From contig NC_047078.1 in the NCBI RefSeq assembly GCF_902459465.1, positions 5,666,333 through 5,730,332 on the forward strand: 64,000 bases of DNA, in the 5' to 3' direction. Numbering within the stretch: the first letter of the stretch is position 1; each line of letters starts with the position of its first letter. Source of the stretch: Asterias rubens. Its lineage: Eukaryota; Echinodermata; Asteroidea; Forcipulatida; Asteriidae. Shown here piece by piece: positions 30,961 through 41,282 of this stretch. The notes below the pieces were generated by a model. The model was given only the letters and a program-made list of their open reading frames with translations, had not been told where the DNA came from and searched no databases. The translations under genes were made by a program, and so were the position numbers.

Positions 30961-31207
30961 CAATTAAGCATTGTATTTATACAGCACAACACTTTGCTTT
31001 GGCCTTTTTTTCTGGTACATTAATTTTGGGACTTGATTGTTATGTTTGTCAACAGTCATTTGTGATTGCAAGGTCAGTTATGCTCTTCGGGCTCCTTTTC
31101 AGCTTTCCCTTCCCTTTTTTCTAAAGTGTTAATAATACTCTCTTATAACACTTGACTGATTCCAACAAAAAAGGGTTTTGGGTCTGCTACTTTTTGTAAC
31201 ACAAAAC

Positions 31208-31405
31208 ACAATATCCACAGACTTACATTAATCTCACACAGTTTGAAGATAATGATAGTAGAAAGCTGTCCTTACTTGCTGAGATGCTGTAGTTTTTGAG
31301 AAACGAGTAAAACAATGTCACCTCAGCAAGTAATATTTTAAGGGAAACTTTCTATCATCATTATTTTCAAACTGTTTGAGTTTAATATAAATCTGGGGAC
31401 ACTGA
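31208..31405. mobile_element. Foldback MITE family G, short copy
   Basis: The left arm 'cagacttacattaatctcacacagtttgaagataatgatag' and its inverse (31340-31400) surround 'gagatgctgtagtttttgag'. The centre is deleted compared with 6171-6470. A right-end fragment of MITE A follows at 31415-31531. Confidence 0.65.
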
Positions 31406-31693
31406 GTAACTCGCAACTTCGACTACCAATAATTGAGCTCAAATGTTCACAGGTTTGTTATTTATGCATAATGTTGAGAGACACCAAGTGAGAAGACTCG
31501 TGTATTACCGATAGTGTCCAGTGTCTTTTAATCTGTGAGTATTTACAATTGGAATTCTACTTCTGCAAGCAGTGTAAACAAAAAACAATAAAAAACGAGC
31601 ACAAAATCTGAAAAAAACTCAGTGTTTTCGTGAGGCTTGCTTTGTTCTCAGATCAGTGGTTCAAATTAATGCGTTGAGGCTTTTTTTAATAAC

Positions 31694-32085
31694 TTAAAGA
31701 CACTGGACACTATTGGTAATTGTAAAAGACCAGTCTTCTCACTTGGTGTATCTCAACAGATGCATAAAATAACAGACCTGTGAACATTTTGAGCTCAATT
31801 GGTCGTCGAAGTTGCGAGATAATAATGAAAGAAAAAAACACTCTTGTCACACGAAGTTGTGTGCTTTCAGATGCTTGATTTCGAGACCTCGTTTTCTAAA
31901 CTTGAGGTCTTGAAATCAAATTCGTGGAAAATTACTTCTCTCTCGAAACTACTCCACTTCAGAGGGTACCGTTTCTCAAAATGTTTTAGACCACCAAAAT
32001 CAACCTCTCCCCATTACTCGTTACCAAGTAAGGTTTTCTGCTAATAATTTTTTTGAGTAATTACCAATAGTGTCCACTGCCTTTA
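31694..32085. mobile_element. Foldback MITE family A (full copy)
   Basis: Ends 'ttaaagacactggacacta' and 'tagtgtccactgcctttaa'. The tip pairs GAGACCTCGTTTTC with 'cttgaggtcttg'. A near-consensus copy. Confidence 0.85.
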
Positions 32086-32594
32086 ATGATTGGAATTCAA
32101 AGTAATTGATGTGCACTAATTGCGTTTTACAAATGGGTACGTTTTCTGGTTACACACGAATTAAGCCCCTACAAGTTCTGACACCCCTAAAAGTGTATTT
32201 TCATAACCCTCACCCTACCCCTAATCTTGTTTTTGTTTGTGATGATACAGTGCATTTTCTCGTCTTCGCAACCAACAAGGACAACAATTGATAGAATGGA
32301 CAACCTCAGGGGTTTTTACGGAACATTGGTACGGGGTGTCGGATTTTTAGAGCAGTGACCCTTTTTTTCTTCTCGACTCCTAACAATGTACATTCCCTCC
32401 GGTTGGTTGTTTTGTCTGGTGAACAGTTCCGTCTCCGTAATCCTGAATGTACCAGAATTAGGCTATGTTCTGCTTTGTTGTGAGTGAGAAAAAAATATAT
32501 TAGCAGTTGCCCAGTCATGCTTCATGGAGGAACTTCCTCTATGTGCTTACAAACCAAAAAGGACTGATGGTAAAAATGCAGAACTTATTGTAGG

Positions 32595-32956
32595 TAAAGT
32601 ACACGTTTGGTAGTTACTCAAAACAAATATTAACTTAAAAACTGACTTGGTAACGAGCATTGGAGAGCTGTTGATAGTATAACACATTGTGGGAAACGGC
32701 TCCCTCTGAAGTAACGTAGTTTTTGAGATAGAGGTAATTTCTCACTCAAATAATAAAAGACTTCTAGCTAGAAGTCTTTTATTCTTATCTGAAAGCACAC
32801 AAATTCGTCCAACAAGGGTGTTTTTTTTCTTTCATCATTTTTTGCAACTCCGATGACCAATTGAGCCCAAATTTTCAAAGGCTTGTTTATGCTTATGATG
32901 GGATACACCAATGTGGACACTAGTCTTTGACAATTACCAAACGTGTACCTTCCCTT
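32595..32956. mobile_element. MITE family A, subfamily 2, second copy
   Basis: 'gtaaagtacacgtttggtag' at the left, 'caaacgtgtaccttcccttt' at the right, with ACTTCTAGCTAGAAGT (32760-32775) at the tip. Confidence 0.75.
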
Positions 32957-32969
32957 TTCGACTATGTAC

Positions 32970-33402
32970 CGTGTGTCTAAAAAAAAAAACTATACACTTT
33001 TGAAATGGCTGCGGCCTGCCGAATAAAAAACATATGATTCTGGGGAAAAAATATTTATGGGTAGTTTATGGATTCAAGTTTTATATGACACCAACAAGTC
33101 CGAAAGTCATGCTTGGATGAGCACTACTCACTGAAGAATAAGTAGCCGACATCTTGGAGTGAATTTTGTAAGCTCCAAATGACATACCCGAATTAGAAGG
33201 CTATTTCCTGCGTAACCTAATTTTCATACCCTTTACAAAAGTTAGCAGTGCTCACTCAATCATAAATTATTTTCAGACTTGTCCTATGAAAGTTGAGCCC
33301 ATAAGCTATCCATACATTATAAACCTTTTCCCCCAGAATCATTTCTTTTTATTTATTCGGCATCCATTTCAAAAGTGTATAGTTGTTTTTGAGACACCCT
33401 TT
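32970..33402. mobile_element. Foldback element, ends tandemly duplicated to 33755
   Basis: The left arm 'gtgtctaaaaaaaaaaactatacacttttgaaatgg' (from about 32971) is matched by the inverse at about 33368-33402. Inner blocks 'attctgggg' and 'ccccagaat' also pair. The right end belongs to a tandem duplication listed next. Confidence 0.65.
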
Positions 33403-33755
33403 ACAGTAGAGTCTTTCTCGAAAGCTAAATAGCAGAACATAACAAACATAAACAAGTAGACCTAACTACGGGTAAGCAGTGAAGTGTGTGACATACAGGG
33501 AAACCAAGGCCCAACTTGGACTATAAGGGTAAACACCTGAGAGATCTTGTTATTTATTCGGCATCCATTTCAAAAGTGTATACACTGTAGTTGTTTTTGA
33601 GACACCCTTTACAGTAGAGTCTTTCTCGAAGGCTAGATGGCAGAACATAACAAACATAAACAAGTAGACCTAACTAAGGGTAAGCAGTGAAGTGTGTGAT
33701 ATACAGGGAAACCAAGGCCCAACTTAGGCTATAAGGGTAAACACCTGAGAGAGCT
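33349..33755. repeat. Tandem duplication, two units of about 200 bp
   Basis: The block from 'tatttattcggcatccatttc' to 'gtaaacacctgagaga' occurs at 33349-33545 and again from 33550 to about 33755. The second carries a 7-bp insertion in 'gtgtatacactgtag' and few substitutions, so the duplication is young. Confidence 0.75.
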
Positions 33756-33879
33756 GACGATAACACTCGTGGGGTCGACAGTGTTTTAGACCTCGTACAT
33801 CTTGGATAACGTTAAATTGAACATGCACACACACGCTGTCAAAGTTTTGTCGATCATGAAATACACTTTTGCTTGGGCT

Positions 33880-34083
33880 TAAAGGCAGTGTGGACACTAT
33901 TGGTGATTACTCAAAATAATTATCAGCGTAAAACCTTACTTGGTAACGAGTAATGGGGAGAGGTTAAAACATCGCGAGAACCGGCTCCCTCTGATGTGAC
34001 GTAGTTTTCGAGATGGAAGTTATTTTCCACGAGTTACATCAAGTGAGAAGAGTGGTCTTTGACAATTACCAATAGTGTCCATG
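33880..34083. mobile_element. MITE family A, internally deleted (204 bp)
   Basis: The left end 'ttaaaggcagtgtggacacta' and the left arm are complete. The right arm retains only 'acatcaagtgagaagagtggtctttgacaattaccaatagtgtcca'. Confidence 0.75.
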
Positions 34084-34419
34084 TGTAACAACTGGGTACA
34101 TTTTCAGTTACACGCGTATTCGTCCTTCCTATACGTTCCGACACCCGAATATAATAACGTTCTGACACCCCTAAAGTGTATTCTAACCCTATACCCTACC
34201 CCTAATCCTATTTTTTGCTATAATGATACATGGCATTTTCCGTCTTCGGCAACCAAGGACGACAATAGATGAAACCACCAGCGTGTCAAACCCCAGGGGT
34301 TTCGCTGAGCATAAGGGCATTTAATAGAGCAGTGGCCAATCTCGCTAACAATGTTAGTTCCCTCTAGGTTAATTGTTTTGTGTGGCCAAAAGTTCCCTCA
34401 CCATAATCCCGAATAAGAA

Positions 34420-34590
34420 GGCCTAATACTTCACCGAGGCAACGGAGGCCCCCTGGTCATTGCCTTGGTGCCCTTGAAATGCTCCAGTATGAATTTACAA
34501 TATTTCCTCATTTATAGGGTGCCCTTTACCAAGGAGAAAATAATGCCCATGGTGCCCTTGTCCTTTTAAAAACGAAGCATACAGGCCTGA
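34420..34590 (-). repeat. Dispersed repeat (inverted copy of the 285-455 family)
   Basis: Reads 'ggccccctggtcattgccttggtgcccttgaaatgctcc...aaagggcacc' in reverse relative to 7350-7500. No coding potential. Confidence 0.55.
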
Positions 34591-34705
34591 GAAGCCTTGT
34601 TCCCATTGGACCATTTCTTGCGCAGGGTGATTTCCACCGTGCGTTCCCAAGTTTGCATATCGTTTTACAGCGTGGTCGAAGTAGGTTTACATCACGGAGC
34701 TGTTC

Positions 34706-34735
34706 CCATAGGAGATATTTTAATATCTCCTATGG
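34706..34735. repeat. Short palindrome
   Basis: CCATAGGAGATATT with its inverse AATATCTCCTATGG, 14-bp arms around TT. It stands alone in the flank of the GT92 array. Confidence 0.6.
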
Positions 34736-35220
34736 AAAAAAAAATTAAGGGAAGTCCCAAGTTACTCAAGATAAGACTAGTCTTAACTCTTTGTGAAATC
34801 CGCCCATGATAAGTTTACCATGGCTCATCTGCGACCTATTTCGGCTTATCTCGGTCGTTGTAAATTAATAGGGAGGTCAGTTTATCCCATGCCAGGATAG
34901 CCCCCCATTGAATTTAATTTTGTTAAATCTACTGAAAAGTTGCGGTACCTTAAAAAAAAGTCCAATGGAAAAACGGCTTATTAAAAGTTTTACACCACGG
35001 TCGCGGTAAGTTGGCAGGATGGTCAGTTTACCATGCATCCCCATTGGATTTAATTTTGTTAATTCTACAGAAAAGTCGCGGTACTTTAACAACAAAAAAT
35101 CCTATTGAAACACGGCTTAAAAGTTCCCTTGCCATAATCCTGGATCTGGCAGAAGACTATTTTCTAATCCTCTTTTATTTCAAATACAGGTCATAATCCG
35201 TTTTCTTCAGCCAAGGACCA

Positions 35221-35376
35221 ATGCAGAGTGAATCACTGAGAGAGCAGACGATCAAGTCGTTGGATCAACAGTGTTTCCCGCCTCGGTACACACTTGAAGT
35301 TGATTATCTCAACGACGAATGCCTTCGCGATGCTTTGGTAACACTAACTGAACAATCCTTACCAAAAGAAGAATGA
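35221..35376 (+). CDS. Upstream ORF of GT92 A1 (frameshifted, 51 aa)
   Basis: Starts MQSESLREQTIK. An extra A at about 35364-35367 shifts the frame to an early TGA (35374-35376). The other four copies keep a 72-aa ORF ending NRKFFDMMI. No known domain. It may be a regulatory uORF in the 5' leader or a decayed N-terminal piece. Confidence 0.4.
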   Translation: MQSESLREQTIKSLDQQCFPPRYTLEVDYLNDECLRDALVTLTEQSLPKEE

Positions 35377-35540
35377 AAGTAGAAACTTTTGGCGTTTCGA
35401 GTTCAGAGATAACCGCAAATTCTTTGACATGATGATTTGAAGAGTGGAGTTGTAGGGAGCGTTTTGAGGAAAGGTTTTTCTTTTAACTTGTGACGTCGTG
35501 GGACGCAGTTTAGCGGACTTGCTTTTAGATATCCAACGCC

Positions 35541-37022
35541 ATGATTCAAACTTACAGGAAAAACAGCGGCATGGAGTGCTGTAAAGCCGAGCCAATGTTC
35601 CGACGTGTCCGTTATAACTTACTGACCTATCCAGGAGCAGGATGGATAGCGTTTGTGATAACCTTGTTCCTATGGGCTCTCTCCGTTCCCTATCTCAGAC
35701 AGGCACCCAGTGGCGTTGTACCCGATACCAAGGAAGTTCGGTTGCAGATGCCTCGGGCAGCCGCAGAGAAAGCTTTTAGACGAAACACAGAGACAATGTA
35801 TGATATCAGATACAACACCAGTGAGTATTCACACTCTTTCCCTGTGGATGACACTTGCTTCTTCACTCGTAAACTCTCAAAGAGCGACATGCCAACAATT
35901 CATTCTATATTCTCTAATCCAGCATCTCAGAGCGTTGTCTTTGTAGGAGTACGGTTTCTTAGGGACAATTGGGCAGAAGACAAATTCATTTGCGAGTTCG
36001 AGAATGGTGAACGGACACAGAGCGACCCAATCGTGAATGACTACCGGAGCTTCGGTTATTTAGCTCAGTATGTATTTGTCTTAACATGCCCACTGCCGGA
36101 GATTTACATTGGCAGAACTAATTTCACCATGAGTTTTTACAAGGTAACATGGCGGCCGAAATGGTACATGTTTGCCTACGCTAACCTGACCGTGTGTCGA
36201 GCGGGCAGCTGGCCGCTCACTAAGAAACACTTCTTAAGTGTTTGCACAATGGTCAAGGACATGGATGAATTCTTACCAGATTGGTTGGATTATCATCGCT
36301 TTATGGGTGTTGAACACGCTTATATCTACGACAATGCGGTCGAGAAGATGAGTTTGTTACGTGAGACGGTCAAAGAGGATGTAGACAGTGGGTTTGTCAC
36401 CGTTATCCCATGGTCTCACAGACCGTCTGCAGGGAAGAGTTACTTAGAAGTGCAAATAGCTCATGAGAATGACTGTTTATGGCGTCACAGATACGACACC
36501 CATTGGATGATGAAGATTGATGTCGACGAATACGTCCAGCCCATGAACCCAGCCAACCCAAAGATACCTAACTTCTTACGGGATCCGAGACTCAATAAGT
36601 TAGGTGCTATAAGACTTCAGAATTGGTTCTTTGGGCGCCCTAATACTTCGGAGGTCCTCGAAGGGTCTATCATGGAGCGAAATCGCTGGCGTCCGTCGGA
36701 GCCAACCCTTCAGAACACCGGTAGAGACAAGAATATTCTCCGGCCTATAAACGTGCATTATTTTAAAATCCACGCTATCAAACTTGGAGGTGAGACAAAG
36801 TCCATAAACCCTGAAACTGAGATGCGTTTGGTGCACTACCGTGGCGATAACCCAAGGGTCCGCCATTTTGATTTGCCCGAGTTCGATGTTTTGGATGAGA
36901 GCATGGTCAACATATGGAAACAAATCAAAAAAGCAAAGATGGAAACCTCACTGGAAGCTGCATCGGAAACTGACAATGAAATCATCCTTAAATTCATCGA
37001 AGATGATGTTAAAAGTCCATGA
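35541..37022 (+). CDS. GT92 (DUF23) glycosyltransferase A1, 493 aa
   Basis: A type II Golgi-type membrane protein. The cytosolic tail is 1-33, the signal anchor about 34-52 (GWIAFVITLFLWALSVPYL) and the lumenal stem about 53-225. The GT92 domain covers about 230-450. It opens FLSVCTMVKDMDEFLPDWLDYHRFMGVEH, and the metal-binding motif is DVDEY at 327-331. Further hallmarks are HWMMKID, the NWFFG block and VHYF. N-glycosylation sequons are at N92, N194, N215 and N368. Known family members transfer galactose onto glycans (for example GALT-1 of nematodes). The exact acceptor here is unknown. The gene is intronless in the coding region. Met1 has G at -3. Met11 (ggcATGg) is also a good start. Only copies A1 and A2 have this full C-terminus. 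Confidence 0.9.
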   Translation: MIQTYRKNSGMECCKAEPMFRRVRYNLLTYPGAGWIAFVITLFLWALSVPYLRQAPSGVVPDTKEVRLQMPRAAAEKAFRRNTETMYDIRYNTSEYSHSFPVDDTCFFTRKLSKSDMPTIHSIFSNPASQSVVFVGVRFLRDNWAEDKFICEFENGERTQSDPIVNDYRSFGYLAQYVFVLTCPLPEIYIGRTNFTMSFYKVTWRPKWYMFAYANLTVCRAGSWPLTKKHFLSVCTMVKDMDEFLPDWLDYHRFMGVEHAYIYDNAVEKMSLLRETVKEDVDSGFVTVIPWSHRPSAGKSYLEVQIAHENDCLWRHRYDTHWMMKIDVDEYVQPMNPANPKIPNFLRDPRLNKLGAIRLQNWFFGRPNTSEVLEGSIMERNRWRPSEPTLQNTGRDKNILRPINVHYFKIHAIKLGGETKSINPETEMRLVHYRGDNPRVRHFDLPEFDVLDESMVNIWKQIKKAKMETSLEAASETDNEIILKFIEDDVKSP

Positions 37023-37411
37023 AGCAATTATTTTGAAATAGTATTCATTAATTATTTTCATTCATTCATTCATTCATTCATAATTGGTTTATTATTTTAA
37101 AAACAAATTCCCATGGCGACCGGAGGTCGAATTACAGGAAAATATACAGAGATTAAAAAATAAGAAAAAAAACACACTATTTCACATTATTTAAGAAATA
37201 ATTGATTAAGGAGAGACAAATATTTACAATGTATAAAATAAATTGTTCTGAAAGTTGCGGGGAAAAAAATCAGCATAGGTCCATAATAATGACAGTGACT
37301 TATTATATATAGCGCACGAAATATGTCACTCCGTGATGCTCTGTATATTTGTTTTCCTGCATGGTATGCGGATGAAATCAAAGTTTCATGAAGCAATATT
37401 TTGAAATAGTA
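37014..37411. repeat. LINE 3' end flanked by a direct repeat in the GT92 A 3' region
   Basis: A LINE-type 3' end (37055-37262, minus orientation) lies between two direct copies of 'catgaagcaat(t)attttgaaatagta' (37017-37044 and 37386-37411). The first copy overlaps the stop codon of A1. The same arrangement follows A2. B copies carry only the second repeat. Confidence 0.6.
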
Positions 37412-37703
37412 TAATTTTGTTCTTCTTAGAACAAGTTCATTTATAAAAGTCATAATCATGGCCTCTTATATATATATAATCCGTCACTTAGTGACGCTCG
37501 ATTTGGAGCATAAGTATACAATTTGGAGTATGGGACCTAATCCTTTACACAGCACCATGCAGACGCAATACAGGTTCATCAAACTATTATAAACTGTCTT
37601 CATGAGTTTAATTAAAGGTCCTTCTTGCGTATGAAATGAAACAAAACCGACGATATTATGATTATTCAAATTCAATCATTTTTGCCGCCAAACTTGTGCA
37701 CTG

Positions 37704-39126
37704 TGTCTTGGGAGGGACCAGTATTCACTTATGCACTCCCATACAATTACGTTATCTTTTAACATCAAGTTCATCATTCCATAAATATTTTGTTAAATTT
37801 GGCTGTGACGTTTAGTATAGACGATGTGACCAATGTTTACATTCAAACCGCCCTCTGTTGACAAAACACTGTATACGTCATGTTTCGCCGGGAAAAAGAC
37901 GCGATGGTATTAAAGAGGGCATACACTTTCTAGCTGGCTGCTAAAACACAAAGGTTTTGCCCGGCGGTATACGCGCGAATCATGTTATGGTTTTCGAGTG
38001 ACGTCAGAGGTCACATCGTCTATAGTATCCAATTTTACCATTTTTATTAGTATGTTCTTATTCATAGATTGTGTGTTTGTGTGTGTTTTTTTTTTTTTTT
38101 TTTTTACTGTAGACTGTTTTTATACTGTATGTTTTGTTATGTTAAATATCGAATCATTGAAGAAAATATCCCGAATGAAATGAAAGAAAGACTCTGCTTG
38201 GGTTGAAACGTCAAGCCATTACTATTTTGTTTGAATGTGTAATACGTGTAAAAGACCGCCTGAGAAATGTGTACATTCCCAATATTAATTATAAGTGTTC
38301 AATGTTTGCCTGTTGTATTAAAATGATTATTTTGTTTAAAGTATCTTTGATTGCCTGTTAATTATTCTTTTCGAGAGATGAACGATTTGCCCGTATAACT
38401 GTTTCAGTGACTAGCCAGCGGGACCAGTCCGCTGGTAGTCCGTCAGCCTTTTTCACTTGGACAGAATTCAGGTTTTCTTTCAACATTTTCATTAGCGTGG
38501 GACTTTTAATTTGAACGCTTGAACATCAATATTAACTACAGACTATGGACAGAACCCATTAATCCTTCGTTTTCTGGCAATTTGACAAGCAAATACGACG
38601 ACACATATCGCAATCAATATTTTTATCAAATTTTAGTCAAATTTTGATAAAACTGCAAAGGCTATAATACGGAAGCGTATATAGGACATACCGAAAAAAA
38701 AATCGGGCTCCACTATTTCGCCCGGGCGGATTACTATTTCGCCCGGGCGGATTACTATTCCGTGTGTAAAGGGAAACGCGAAATCATACATGTAGCCCCG
38801 TGTAAACAGACCCGGGGAGATGAGAACATTATGACAAAAAAAAAAATCCGTTTTGATGGAAGAAAACATTATGTGCATCTATGAATGTTTTTGTTTTTTA
38901 TTTATTTACTAATTTTTCTTTTTTTTGTGGGGGGGGGGGGGACAAGCACAGCAAATAGTAAATCCGGGACGCACTCAACACGTTCAAAAAGCTAGAGGTT
39001 AATTATTTTATAATTATTCCTCATTACATGGAGAGAGATGTATTGGAATCCAAGCTTTAAAAAACCGTATGAGGCGTTAATATGTATTGTATAAAGTTCT
39101 TTTTAGGGGGGGGGGGCAAGGTAGAT
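37704..39126 (+). other. Spacer 1 (between A1 and B1)
   Basis: No gene. It contains a MITE (37817-38024), a T run (38090-38105), two tandem copies of 'tatttcgcccgggcggattac' (38713-38754) in a CpG-rich stretch, and G runs at 38929-38940 and 39106-39115. The CG-rich stretch with GTATATAGG (38689-38697) could hold a promoter for B1, but nothing decides this. Confidence 0.5.
37817..38024. mobile_element. MITE with TATAGACGATGTGACC ends
   Basis: 16-bp perfect terminal inverted repeats. The inner parts 'gccctctgttgac', 'gtatacg' and 'gccggg/cccggc' also partly mirror. A second copy is at 48472-48680 in unit 2, where 4 bp (TTAG) are added just before it. Confidence 0.7.
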
Positions 39127-39135
39127 CAAGGACCA

Positions 39136-39354
39136 ATGCAGAGTGAATCACTGAGAGAGCAGACGATCAAGTCGTTGGATCAACAGTGTTTCCCGCCTCG
39201 GTGCACACTTGAAGTTGATTATCTCAACGACGAATGCCTTCGCGATGCTTTGGTAACACTAACTGAACAATCCTTACCAAAGAAGAATGAAAGTAGAAAC
39301 TTTTGGCGTTTCGAGTTCAGAGATAACCGCAAATTCTTTGACATGATGATTTGA
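39136..39354 (+). CDS. Upstream ORF of GT92 B1, 72 aa
   Basis: From MQSESLREQTIK to KFFDMMI, ending 100 bp before the B1 start codon. It is conserved without a frame break in B1, A2, B2 and A3. It is hydrophilic, with no signal peptide or known domain. Whether it is translated is unknown. Confidence 0.45.
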   Translation: MQSESLREQTIKSLDQQCFPPRCTLEVDYLNDECLRDALVTLTEQSLPKKNESRNFWRFEFRDNRKFFDMMI

Positions 39355-39454
39355 AGAGTGGAGTTGTAGGGAGCGTTTTGAGGAAAGGTTTTTCTTTTAA
39401 CTTGTGACGTCGTGGGACGCAGTTTAGCGGACTTGCTTTTATATATCCAACGCC

Positions 39455-40858
39455 ATGATTCAAACTTACAGGAAAAACAGCGGCATGGAGTGCTGTAAAG
39501 CCGAGCCAATGTTCCGACGTGTCCGTTATAACTTACTGACCTATCCAGGAGCAGGATGGATAGCGTTTGTGATAACCTTGTTCCTATGGGCTCTCTCCGT
39601 TCCCTATCTCAGACAGGCACCCAGTGGCGTTCCCGATACCAAGGAAGTTCGGTTGCAGATGCCTCGGGCAGCCGCAGAGAAAGCTTTTAGACGAAACACA
39701 GAGACAATGTATGATATCAGATACAACACCAGTGAGTATTCACACTCTTTCCCTGTGGATGACACTTGCTTCTTCACTCGTAAACTCTCAAAGAGCGACA
39801 TGCCAACAATTCATTCTATATTCTCTAATCCAGCATCTCAGAGCGTTGTCTTTGTAGGAGTACGGTTTCTTAGGGAGAATTGGGCAGAAGACAAATTCAT
39901 TTGCGAGTTCGAGAATGGTGAACGGACACAGAGCGACCCAATCGTGAATGACTACCGGAGCTTCGGTTATTTAGCTCAGTATGTATTTGTCTTAACATAC
40001 CCACTGCCGGAGATTTACATTGGCAGAACTAATTTCACCATGAGTTTTTACAAGGTAACATGGCGGCCGAAATGGTACATGTTTGCCTACGCTAACCTGA
40101 CCGTGTGTCGAGCGGGCAGCTGGCCGCTCACTAAGAAACACTTCTTAAGTGTTTGCACAATGGTCAAGGGCATGGATGAATTCTTACCAGATTGGTTGGA
40201 TTATCATCGCTTTATGGGTGTTGAACACGCTTATATCTACGACAATGCGGTCGAGAAGATGAGTTTGTTACGTGAGACGGTCAAAGAGGATGTAGACAGT
40301 GGGTTTGTCACCGTTATCCCATGGTCTCACAGACCGTCTGCAGGGAAGAGTTACTTAGAAGTGCAAATAGCTCATGAGAATGACTGTTTATGGCGTCACA
40401 GATACGACACCCATTGGATGATGAAGATTGATGTCGACGAATACGTCCAGCCCATGAACCCAGCCAACCCAAAGATACCTAACTTCTTACGGGATCCGAG
40501 ACTCAATAAGTTAGGTGCTATAAGACTTCAGAATTGGTTCTTTGGGCGCCCTAAAACTTCGGAGGTCCTCGAAGGGTCTATCATGGAGCGAAATCGCTGG
40601 CGTCCGTCGGAGCCAACCCTTCAGAACACCGGTAGAGACAAGAATATTCTCCGGCCTATAAACGTGCATTATTTTAAAATCCACGCTATCAAACTTGGAG
40701 GTGAGACAAAGTCCATAAACCCTGAAACTGAGATGCGTTTGGTGCACTACCGTGGCGATAACCCAAGGGTCCGCCATTTTGATTTGCCCGAGTTCGATGT
40801 TTTGGATGAGAGCATGGTCAACATATGGAAACAAATCAAAAAAGCAAAGATGGAATGA
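39455..40858 (+). CDS. GT92 glycosyltransferase B1, 467 aa (short C-terminus)
   Basis: Same protein as A1 through KKAKME, where the stop TGA comes from the junction of a deletion of about 345 bp (equivalent to A1 36945-37289). It lacks the last 27 residues. Differences from A1 are loss of one of the two Val59/60, D142E, C183Y, D240G and N368K (A1 numbering). N368K removes an N-glycosylation sequon, and D240G falls in the conserved start of the domain. The DVDEY motif is kept, so activity remains possible. Confidence 0.88.
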   Translation: MIQTYRKNSGMECCKAEPMFRRVRYNLLTYPGAGWIAFVITLFLWALSVPYLRQAPSGVPDTKEVRLQMPRAAAEKAFRRNTETMYDIRYNTSEYSHSFPVDDTCFFTRKLSKSDMPTIHSIFSNPASQSVVFVGVRFLRENWAEDKFICEFENGERTQSDPIVNDYRSFGYLAQYVFVLTYPLPEIYIGRTNFTMSFYKVTWRPKWYMFAYANLTVCRAGSWPLTKKHFLSVCTMVKGMDEFLPDWLDYHRFMGVEHAYIYDNAVEKMSLLRETVKEDVDSGFVTVIPWSHRPSAGKSYLEVQIAHENDCLWRHRYDTHWMMKIDVDEYVQPMNPANPKIPNFLRDPRLNKLGAIRLQNWFFGRPKTSEVLEGSIMERNRWRPSEPTLQNTGRDKNILRPINVHYFKIHAIKLGGETKSINPETEMRLVHYRGDNPRVRHFDLPEFDVLDESMVNIWKQIKKAKME

Positions 40859-41282
40859 CAGTGACTTATTATATATAGCGCACGAAATATGTCACTCCGT
40901 GATGCTCTGTATATTTGTTTTCCTGCATGGTATGCGGATGAAGTCAAAGTTTCATGAAGCAATATTTTGAAATAGTTTAATTTTGTTCTTCTTAGAACAA
41001 GTTGATTTATAAAAGTCATAATCATGGCCTCTTATATATATATAATCCGTCACTTAGTGACGCTCGATTTGGAGCATAAGTATACGATTTGGAGTATGGG
41101 ACCTAATCCTTTACACAGCACCATGCAGACGCAATACAGGTTCATCAAACTATTATAAACTGTCTTCATGAGTTTAATTAAAGGTCCTTCTTGCGTATGA
41201 AATGAAACAAAACCGACGACATTATGATTATTCAAATTCAATCATTTTTGCCGCCAAACTTGTGCACTGTGCGGCCGTCACA

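Larger units (their letters stand above)
24664..35211. other. Gene-free, MITE-dense intergenic region
   Basis: Between CFAP141 and the GT92 array I find no credible gene. The short ORFs are translations of foldback elements. Single elements are listed separately. Stretches with nothing I can name include about 24700-25420, 26100-26670, 28080-28600, 29700-30520 and 34090-34420. Confidence 0.6.

Noticed and set aside
36600-36923. Antisense ORFs of 63-107 aa inside each GT92 gene
   Set aside because: They recur at the same place in each copy only because the gene is duplicated, and they show no domain. Shadows of the GT92 frame.
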